The notes under the pieces were generated by a model that worked only from the letters and a program-made list of their open reading frames with translations, was not told the origin of the DNA and did not search any database. From contig JAJRXH010000536.1 in NCBI GenBank assembly GCA_024276395.1, positions 1-5,013 on the forward strand: a DNA stretch of 5,013 nucleotides, in the 5' to 3' direction. The translations under genes and the position numbers were made by a program. Source of the stretch: an archaeon. Its GTDB lineage: Archaea > Asgardarchaeota > Heimdallarchaeia > Hodarchaeales > S146-22. Of the stretch, positions 1 to 5,013 are shown in pieces (position 1 is the stretch's first letter; every line of letters starts with the position of its first letter).

Positions 1-336
1 GCGGCACGTGAAATTGTTAACACTCTACCAGATGCCCCTGAATGGACGTTAGCATTTCAGAGTCGCGTGGGCCCCCTAGAATGGTTACAACCTTACACTG
101 ATGAAGTCATCATGGACTTGGCACGAAAAAAGAAGACAACACTGATTGTCGTTCCCCTGGGCTTTGTGAGTGATCACATTGAGACTTTATATGAAATTGA
201 TCTATTGTATCGGGGTTTAGCAACGGAACATGGCATCAAGAACTTTGTAAGAGTTCCCGTTCCAAATGATCATCCCGTGTTTGCTAAAGGCGTAGCCAAC
301 CTCATTAAGGAGGCTTTAGAAAAAAATGACCCTTGA
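1..336 (+). CDS. hemH: Ferrochelatase, C-terminal part (5' end cut by window)
   Basis: Ferrochelatase inserts Fe2+ into protoporphyrin IX (or coproporphyrin III in the coproporphyrin-dependent type) in the last or near-last step of heme synthesis. The frame is open from base 1, so the ATG at 67 is internal and the gene starts outside the window; 111 residues are visible. They contain the family block QSRVGPLEWLQPYTDE and then SDHIETLYEID, in which the His and first Glu (visible residues 59 and 61) match the conserved active-site His/Glu pair of the human and cyanobacterial enzymes. The tail ends RVPVPNDHPVF...EKNDP soon after the catalytic domain. It has no cysteines, so it lacks the C-terminal [2Fe-2S] ligands of animal ferrochelatase, and no added membrane domain. 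The last 11 nt overlap hemA, whose Shine-Dalgarno sequence lies inside this gene. Family assignment is firm. Protoporphyrin versus coproporphyrin substrate cannot be settled from this fragment, though the sequence looks closer to the protoporphyrin type. Confidence 0.95.
   Translation, partial: AAREIVNTLPDAPEWTLAFQSRVGPLEWLQPYTDEVIMDLARKKKTTLIVVPLGFVSDHIETLYEIDLLYRGLATEHGIKNFVRVPVPNDHPVFAKGVANLIKEALEKNDP
307..313 (+). promoter_or_regulatory. Shine-Dalgarno site for hemA
   Basis: AAGGAGG lies within the 3' coding end of hemH, 12 nt before the hemA ATG at 326. The spacing is rather long. An in-frame TAG at 317-319 makes 326 the first possible start in the hemA frame, so the start choice does not rest on this site alone. 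Confidence 0.65.
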
Positions 337-1609
337 TGATGAGAACCCATTAGATGAATTAATCGTATTGACTTGGCGCATGCCAAATGTTCCTACCGAT
401 GAGTTTGAGTGTTTATCTAGGATGATCGAACATGACAAGGAACAAATCATGGAAAGTCTTTGCTCTTCTGTCAAGGAACAATCCATGTTTTTTCTTCACA
501 CGTGTCAACGAATCATCATTGCCTTCTTGCCAAGAAACCGTGATTCTTGCGAAATCCTGAACCACCTTGGTCATGATGACCAGTTGGCGAATCTAGTCAA
601 GAAAGTGGAAATCCTTGAAGGAGAAAAAGGCTTTTTTCATCTAGCAGAAGTCGCATCATCACTCCATTCGTTAGTTTTAGGAGAGCCTCAGGTTCTTGGC
701 CAAGTAAAAGAGGCACGGGATCTCTTGACCAAGCAAGGTCATCTCAAGGGAGCATTAAAACTCATCATTGACCACGTGATTCGCACGGCAGCTCTTATCA
801 TGAGTACAACCGAGATCCCGCGAGGTAAAATATCTACTATTTCTCTCTTAGAATATCGAATTAAGAAGTTTTTACGACAACGATTGAATGGTCAGAGAAA
901 ACCGTCCGTGGGAATATTTGGCACGGGAGAAATGGCAAGACAGACTTTTAACTTGATCAATCGAGTAGGAATACCTATAGAAGTCACGTGGTACACGCAT
1001 CGAGAGGATTTATTGAGATCAGAGGAACAAATCGCTGGACATCCTATCAAGAACGTTATGGAATTTCTTTTTGATCCTACTCCCCATGATTTGTTAATTT
1101 TAGCAACGACACATGAATTTCCATTTTTTGATGATGATCTTGCCGCAAAATTCATTGCTAATTACAAGAAAGTCGAACATCACCAAGATCGACCTCTCAT
1201 CATCGATGTTGGAATGCCACGTTGTAGTTTGTCCACCGTGAAAAAAAGGAAAGATTTAGAGCTCATTCAAATTGATGATCTATTCCAAGAAATACGAAAA
1301 GGTCAGAAAAAACGCGAAACTGCAAGAAAGAAAGCAGAAATATTAATACACCAACAAGTAATAGGGTTAAGGAAGAAATTACTATTCTACCGGGAAAGAC
1401 ACAAGATACAAGATTTGAGAGCTGAGATGTTCAGCAAGTGGCAGTCGCGAAGAAAACAATTAATGAAACTGCTGTCCCGGACTGATGTGGACTTGCAGAA
1501 AGTTGACTTGATTGTCGAACGTATCATGAAAGACTTCATACACGTATCTTTGATGCACATCAAGCAACTTTTATGGGAGGTTGATGAAAATAATTCGCGT
1601 CGGCGCTAG
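326..1609 (+). CDS. hemA: Glutamyl-tRNA reductase (divergent)
   Basis: NADPH-dependent reduction of glutamyl-tRNA(Glu) to glutamate-1-semialdehyde, first step of the C5 route to 5-aminolevulinate; the product passes to HemL. The 427-residue length is usual for the family. The catalytic domain has the thioester cysteine in HTCQR (Cys60, Arg62), a conserved His (His105) and GEPQVLGQVK at 119-128. The NADPH domain has the loop GTGEMA (199-204) and later IDVGMPR. A lysine- and arginine-rich helical C-terminus (about 330-427) fits the dimerisation domain. Departures from the family: the N-terminal GxNHKTAPxxxRE-like block is not recognisable (LTWRMPNVP in its place), TCNR is TCQR, and the usual acidic residue in the ASxLDSLVLGE block is His114. 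The ATG at 326 is the first start after an in-frame stop at 317. The gene overlaps hemH by 11 nt and hemCD by 26 nt. The essential Cys, Arg and His remain, so I infer an active enzyme. Confidence 0.95.
   Translation: MTLDDENPLDELIVLTWRMPNVPTDEFECLSRMIEHDKEQIMESLCSSVKEQSMFFLHTCQRIIIAFLPRNRDSCEILNHLGHDDQLANLVKKVEILEGEKGFFHLAEVASSLHSLVLGEPQVLGQVKEARDLLTKQGHLKGALKLIIDHVIRTAALIMSTTEIPRGKISTISLLEYRIKKFLRQRLNGQRKPSVGIFGTGEMARQTFNLINRVGIPIEVTWYTHREDLLRSEEQIAGHPIKNVMEFLFDPTPHDLLILATTHEFPFFDDDLAAKFIANYKKVEHHQDRPLIIDVGMPRCSLSTVKKRKDLELIQIDDLFQEIRKGQKKRETARKKAEILIHQQVIGLRKKLLFYRERHKIQDLRAEMFSKWQSRRKQLMKLLSRTDVDLQKVDLIVERIMKDFIHVSLMHIKQLLWEVDENNSRRR
1575..1580 (+). promoter_or_regulatory. Shine-Dalgarno site for hemCD, inside hemA
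   Basis: GGGAGG is followed by TTG and then ATG (1584). Spacing to the ATG is only 3 nt and to the TTG (1581) zero, so the ATG is the better start. It also gives the standard HemC N-terminus, MKIIRVGARGSKL. Because the site lies in the last codons of hemA, hemCD translation is probably coupled to hemA. Confidence 0.6.
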
Positions 1610-3281
1610 AGGAAGCAAACTCTCAATTGCTCAAGCGAATCTCGTGGTCAATGAATTGAAAAAACAAGGAATCAAGGCGACTTTACTCAAAATTTCGTCA
1701 CGAGGAGATATCGATCAACATACTCCGTTAAGTCAGATGAAACACGTTGGCGTGTTCACCAGTTCCCTAGAACAAGCCCTCGTTGATAAAAAAATTGATG
1801 TCGCCGTGCATAGTTTCAAGGATTTACCAACAGAAATTGATCCACGAACAATCGCACATTCCGTGTTAGTTAGAAATGATCCTAGAGACGTGCTCCTCGT
1901 TTTTAATGATTTTTTGATGGAACGAGATGGTAAGATTTTTCTCAAGAAAGGAACACGAATAGGAACAAGTTCTGCAAGACGGCAGAGTCAGCTTCTATTT
2001 CACTTCAAGGACGTGACGATTGTTGACATCAGAGGAAATGTCGAAACCAGAATCCGCAAACTTGAAGAAGGTTGGATTGATGCACTCATGATGGCTCAAG
2101 CTCCATTCGAACGAATGACGCTTTCTCTTCCTTCTGAATGCAAAAAAATTTTCCTACCTCTCAAGGATTTTCCTACAGCTCCGTCCCAAGGAGCGTTAGC
2201 CGTTCAGTACCGGAAAGATGACACCGAACTTGAATCATTGCTTGAAAGACTCATGGACATGAAGACAGAAGAACAAGTACAGCTAGAAAGAACTTTTTTG
2301 CGTAGTGCGGGAAAAGGCTGTCAACTTCCCATGGGTGTTTCCATTTACCAAGAAAAGAATGGATACTTGACGTTTTCTGCCACGCTAGCACCACCTAACT
2401 GGAGGCGACTGCAAGAAATTCCCTTAAATCGATACTTGATCACAGCCCCCACTTTAGAAGTAATGAAACAACACGTGTTGAATTTGGCTCAACAATTAGG
2501 TAATCCGAATGAAGATCAAGTTCAAGAACGACTGACAAATCAACACGTGGTCATTACCCGTAAAATTGCCCATGACCCAATTGTTGACCTTTTAATTCAA
2601 GCTGGTGCCTTGGTAACCCAACTTGATGTATTGCAAACTCTTTGGTATCCACCAGAGCGATACCTTCCATTGTTGGAGAAGGAAATTGAGGATGCTGATT
2701 GGATTGTCATCACCTCACGAAATGCCGTGAACGCTCTTGAAAGTATATTTAGAAAAAACCCATCTCGAAGACCAGGGTTTAAAGTAGCTTGCATTGGTCA
2801 AAGCTCCGCACGTGTCATTCATGCTAGAAATCTTCCAGTTCATTACGTTGCCAAGGGAAAAACTAGTGTTGATTTAGGCAATGAACTCCTTTCTCTCATG
2901 CAAAAGGCAAAAAGCGGAATTAACGATGAAACGAAACCATTCAAGGTCATTCACTTGTGTGCGCAAGATCCAACATCCTATCTCCGTGATCTAATGCAGA
3001 AACACGCAGTCTCTTTCATAGAGATCCCTGTTTATGAAACAGTGGAAAATGCAAGCATTAACGACGAACTTGTTCAACTCCCTCGAGATGTTGATGTTGC
3101 CATTGTCCTTAGCTCCAAGCAAGCCAAGTGGTTGATTCAGCACGTATCACCACAATGGGCAAAAAAATGGGTTGCCATTGGTCCAAGAACGGCTAAAACT
3201 CTAAAAGAGTTAGGAATAAATCAGGTCATCGTTCCACCCCGTCCAACACCAGATGGAATCTTGGAGGTGTTGTCATCTTGA
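1584..3281 (+). CDS. hemCD: Fused porphobilinogen deaminase / uroporphyrinogen III synthase (HemC-HemD)
   Basis: One 565-residue chain for two successive steps: the HemC half (about 1-315) joins four porphobilinogens into hydroxymethylbilane; the HemD half (about 319-565) inverts ring D and closes uroporphyrinogen III. HemC hallmarks are RVGARGSKL, HSFKDLP with catalytic Asp80, GTSSARRQ (Arg132, Arg133), RGNVETR (Arg150, Arg156) and Cys246 for the dipyrromethane cofactor. HemD hallmarks are VVITR at its start, ITSRNAV (about 376-382) and the AIGPRTAKTLKELG block near 531-544. Each half has the length of a separate enzyme. No stop, frameshift or good internal ribosome site occurs at the junction, so the fusion looks genuine; such fusions are known in Leptospira. 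Odd points: the cofactor loop reads AGKGC rather than xGGC, the position of E. coli Lys59 is Val55, and APF replaces the usual AGL after the DAxxxA segment. The start is ATG 1584 rather than TTG 1581, from HemC N-terminal length and ribosome-site spacing. Overlaps hemA by 26 nt and hemB by 4 nt. Confidence 0.95.
   Translation: MKIIRVGARGSKLSIAQANLVVNELKKQGIKATLLKISSRGDIDQHTPLSQMKHVGVFTSSLEQALVDKKIDVAVHSFKDLPTEIDPRTIAHSVLVRNDPRDVLLVFNDFLMERDGKIFLKKGTRIGTSSARRQSQLLFHFKDVTIVDIRGNVETRIRKLEEGWIDALMMAQAPFERMTLSLPSECKKIFLPLKDFPTAPSQGALAVQYRKDDTELESLLERLMDMKTEEQVQLERTFLRSAGKGCQLPMGVSIYQEKNGYLTFSATLAPPNWRRLQEIPLNRYLITAPTLEVMKQHVLNLAQQLGNPNEDQVQERLTNQHVVITRKIAHDPIVDLLIQAGALVTQLDVLQTLWYPPERYLPLLEKEIEDADWIVITSRNAVNALESIFRKNPSRRPGFKVACIGQSSARVIHARNLPVHYVAKGKTSVDLGNELLSLMQKAKSGINDETKPFKVIHLCAQDPTSYLRDLMQKHAVSFIEIPVYETVENASINDELVQLPRDVDVAIVLSSKQAKWLIQHVSPQWAKKWVAIGPRTAKTLKELGINQVIVPPRPTPDGILEVLSS
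3263..3268 (+). promoter_or_regulatory. Shine-Dalgarno site deciding the hemB TTG start
   Basis: GGAGGT lies 9 nt before TTG 3278 but 21 nt before the next in-frame start, ATG 3290. The spacing favours the TTG, which overlaps the hemCD stop as TTGA. This points to coupled translation with a rare start codon. Confidence 0.7.
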
Positions 3282-4249
3282 AAGTAAGAATGAGAAGATT
3301 GCGCGCAAGTAAGGTAATCCGGGATTCGCTTCAAATGAATCCCTTGAGAAAAGAACAATTCATCTACCCCCTTTTCGTGATGGAAGGTAATGATAAAGCC
3401 GTTCCAATAACGACGCTACCGGGAATCTCCCGACAAACACCAGATCGCATCGTGAAGGAAGTGGAATATTGTCTCAACCTGGGAATCACGAAGTTTTTGT
3501 TATTTGGAATTTCAAGCAAGAAAGATCCTAAAGGCGAGGCAGCAGCTGATCCCAATGGAATGGTACCTAAGACTTTATCCTTGCTGAAAAAGGAATTCGA
3601 TGACTCGATTGTCCTCTTTTCTGATGTTTGCCTATGTCCATATACCACGCATGGACATTGTGGAGTTCCAGACGAAAAAGGGAAAATACAGAACGACGCT
3701 TCCTTGCCACTTCTTGCCAAGGCAGCACTTACCCATGCTGAAAGTGGCAGCGACTGGGTTGCTCCGAGTGATATGATGGATTTTAGAGTTAAAGTCATCC
3801 GAGAGAAACTAGATGACGCTGGTTTTTCAGATGTAGGTATTCTAAGTTATTCTGTAAAGTTTGCCAGTAACTATTACGGTCCTTTCAGGGAAGCCGCTGG
3901 TAGTAGCCCTCAATTTGGCGATAGGAGTACCTATCAGATGGACTATAGGGATTCTCGTCAAGCAGTGCGTGAAGTTTTGCTGGACGAGATGGAGGGTGCT
4001 GATGCTGTGATGGTCAAGCCTGCACTGGCTTACCTTGACATCATTGCAGAAGTTCGTCGAAACACGCTATTACCCCTGGCAGCATATAATGTATCTGGAG
4101 AATATGCCATGGTAAAATTTGGCGCTAAAGCTGGGGTATTTGATGAAAAGAAAATTACATTGGAAAATTTAATAGCCATTGCACGAGCTGGTGCTGATTG
4201 GATCATAACTTATCATGCTAAAGAAGTGCTGGAATGGGGTCTACCATGA
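3278..4249 (+). CDS. hemB: Porphobilinogen synthase (5-aminolevulinate dehydratase)
   Basis: Condenses two 5-aminolevulinate molecules to porphobilinogen in the cytoplasm, as a homo-octamer in most of the family. The 323-residue length is typical. The N-terminus has IYPLFVMEG. A zinc-type site is present as DVCLCPYTTHGHCG, with Cys118, Cys120 and Cys128, so this looks like a zinc enzyme rather than the cysteine-free Mg/K type. The two active-site lysines are Lys194 (in YSVKFAS) and the Schiff-base Lys247 (in GADAVMVKPALAY, which fits the family signature). YGPFREAA, GDRSTYQMD and NVSGEYAM are also intact. The Glu before VLLDEMEGAD, which lies where the allosteric Mg2+ site of bacterial enzymes is found, is kept. 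One oddity is PSDMMDFRV: Phe169 stands where Gly is nearly universal. The TTG start is chosen because a GGAGGT site lies 9 nt upstream; ATG 3290 would shorten the protein by 4 residues. Overlaps hemCD (TTGA) and hemL (ATGA), each by 4 nt. Confidence 0.97.
   Translation: MKVRMRRLRASKVIRDSLQMNPLRKEQFIYPLFVMEGNDKAVPITTLPGISRQTPDRIVKEVEYCLNLGITKFLLFGISSKKDPKGEAAADPNGMVPKTLSLLKKEFDDSIVLFSDVCLCPYTTHGHCGVPDEKGKIQNDASLPLLAKAALTHAESGSDWVAPSDMMDFRVKVIREKLDDAGFSDVGILSYSVKFASNYYGPFREAAGSSPQFGDRSTYQMDYRDSRQAVREVLLDEMEGADAVMVKPALAYLDIIAEVRRNTLLPLAAYNVSGEYAMVKFGAKAGVFDEKKITLENLIAIARAGADWIITYHAKEVLEWGLP
4236..4240 (+). promoter_or_regulatory. Weak ribosome-binding site for hemL
   Basis: GGGGT lies 5 nt before the hemL ATG at 4246, within the last codons of hemB. 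It is a poor match compared with the sites of hemA, hemCD and hemB. Initiation of hemL probably leans on re-initiation at the ATGA overlap. Confidence 0.35.
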
Positions 4250-5013
4250 AAAATGATGAATTAGTCGAAAGAGCACGAAAATTGATGCCCGGTGGGGTTA
4301 GTTCCCCTGTAAGAGCATTCTTGGCCGTAAAGGGTACGCCAAGATTCATTGACAGAGGCGAAGGGGCTCACTTGATAGATGTTGAAGGAAATCGATACGT
4401 GGATTACGTGATGTCCTTTGGTCCCTTGATTTTGGGCCATGCTCACGAATTCGTGGTCAAAAAACTCAAGGATGTCGTGAATAAGGGAACTTCTTTTGGT
4501 GCTTGTAGCCCACTCGAAGTTGAACTTGCCGAAAAAATCATCCAATATCATCCAGCTGTTGATTGGATACGTTTCGTGAACAGTGGCACTGAGGCAGCCA
4601 TGTCAGCACTTCGATTAGCTCGCGCTGCCACTAAAAGAGATATCATCATCAAATTCGAGGGATGTTATCACGGACACGTCGATTCATTATTGGTGAAAGC
4701 TGGTAGTGGACTCGCTACCTTTGGGATTGCAAGTAGTGCTGGAGTTCCTAATGAAATCGCCTCCAAGACTATAGTTTTACCTCTAGGTGATGTAGATTCC
4801 CTAAAAAAGACGTTTGAACAACACGGTGATCAAGTTGCTGCAGTGATCATCGAAGGTGTTCCAGCTAACATGGGACTGCTGCCACAACCAATCGAATTTC
4901 TTAGGCTCATTGAGAGGCTTTGCAAGCAACATGGAGCATTGTTCATCTTGGATGAAGTCATCACGGGGTTCCGAGTTGATCTAGGTGGTGTAGCTAGAAA
5001 ACATGGTTTAAAC
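4246..5013 (+). CDS. hemL: Glutamate-1-semialdehyde 2,1-aminomutase, N-terminal part (3' end cut by window)
   Basis: PLP/PMP enzyme that moves the amino group of glutamate-1-semialdehyde to give 5-aminolevulinate; it is the partner of HemA and a fold-type I aminotransferase relative. The frame starts at the ATG overlapping the hemB stop and stays open for 256 codons to the window end. The full family length is about 430 residues. Visible motifs are LMPGGVSSPVRAF near the N-terminus, SFGPLILGHAH, GTSFGA, the cofactor-phosphate segment NSGTEA (112-117), YHGH (141-144) and DEVITGFR (236-243), where Asp236 should pair with the pyridine nitrogen. The PLP-binding lysine would come roughly 28 residues after that Asp, just outside the window, so activity cannot be fully confirmed. 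EGVPANMG (203-210) replaces the usual EPVxxNMG, with Gly204 in place of Pro. These blocks favour HemL over other class III aminotransferases. Confidence 0.96.
   Translation, partial: MKNDELVERARKLMPGGVSSPVRAFLAVKGTPRFIDRGEGAHLIDVEGNRYVDYVMSFGPLILGHAHEFVVKKLKDVVNKGTSFGACSPLEVELAEKIIQYHPAVDWIRFVNSGTEAAMSALRLARAATKRDIIIKFEGCYHGHVDSLLVKAGSGLATFGIASSAGVPNEIASKTIVLPLGDVDSLKKTFEQHGDQVAAVIIEGVPANMGLLPQPIEFLRLIERLCKQHGALFILDEVITGFRVDLGGVARKHGLN

Noticed and set aside
67..69. ATG as true start of a short 89-residue protein
   Set aside because: The frame is open to base 1, and the residues before it continue the ferrochelatase alignment (FQSRVGP), so this is an internal codon of a truncated gene.
326..480. 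Frameshift hiding the usual HemA N-terminus
   Set aside because: An in-frame stop at 317 and the overlapping hemH end leave no room for the missing motif. The spacing from the start to Cys60 is near the family norm, so divergence is more likely than breakage.
892..1155. 87-codon minus-strand frame opposite hemA
   Set aside because: Antisense to the NADPH domain of HemA, with no motif or context support.
1581..1583. TTG as start of hemCD
   Set aside because: It abuts the GGGAGG site with no spacer; the ATG three bases later gives the standard HemC N-terminus.
2440..2550. Possible separate start for a stand-alone hemD at the domain junction
   Set aside because: The in-frame ATG near 2463 has no Shine-Dalgarno-like sequence before it, and the reading frame runs through without a stop.
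3364..3798. 144-codon open frame on the minus strand opposite hemB
   Set aside because: It lies fully antisense to well-conserved HemB motifs, shows no recognisable family and has no ribosome site of note; a shadow frame.
4261..4551. 96-codon minus-strand frame opposite hemL
   Set aside because: Antisense to conserved HemL blocks (SFGPLILGHAH, GTSFGA); a shadow frame.
1..5013. Promoters, terminators, riboswitches, tRNA, repeats, mobile elements or CRISPR
   Set aside because: Every base lies within or between overlapping genes. I saw no hairpin followed by a T run, no direct-repeat array and no transposase or integrase motifs.

Overview
The window is a compact, single-strand block of tetrapyrrole (heme) biosynthesis genes, all on the + strand, with essentially no intergenic DNA. 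In order it holds the 3' end of ferrochelatase (hemH), glutamyl-tRNA reductase (hemA), a fused porphobilinogen deaminase/uroporphyrinogen III synthase (hemC-hemD), porphobilinogen synthase (hemB) and the first 256 codons of glutamate-1-semialdehyde aminomutase (hemL). Both end genes are cut by the window.

The genes cover the whole C5 route from glutamyl-tRNA to uroporphyrinogen III: HemA makes glutamate-1-semialdehyde, HemL makes 5-aminolevulinate, HemB makes porphobilinogen, the HemC half makes hydroxymethylbilane and the HemD half closes it to uroporphyrinogen III. HemH, the last enzyme of the protoporphyrin branch, sits directly upstream. The linking genes (hemE, a coproporphyrinogen oxidase and a protoporphyrinogen oxidase) are not in the window and may flank it. 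The gene junctions overlap by 11, 26, 4 and 4 nt. Strong GGAGG-type Shine-Dalgarno sequences precede hemA, hemCD and hemB inside the previous gene, so the cluster is almost certainly one translationally coupled operon. No promoter, terminator, RNA gene, mobile element or CRISPR is visible, and no stretch lacks a gene.

The host cannot be fixed from this sequence. Composition is moderately A+T-rich, CGA is one of the commonest arginine codons, and many positions in HemA and HemC depart from the textbook family signatures. The order hemA-hemC-hemD-hemB-hemL resembles bacterial clusters (Bacillus type), and HemC-HemD fusion is known in Leptospira. A non-model archaeon with a protoporphyrin-type pathway, for example a heme-making Asgard lineage, is also possible; this is a guess.

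This is not a new biological system. The points worth a second look are the fused HemCD, the atypical glutamyl-tRNA reductase N-terminus, several substitutions at near-invariant positions (HemA, HemC, HemB, HemL), a strong codon-context bias (AAG, TTG and GTG favoured after codons ending in C), and excess CACGTG palindromes.
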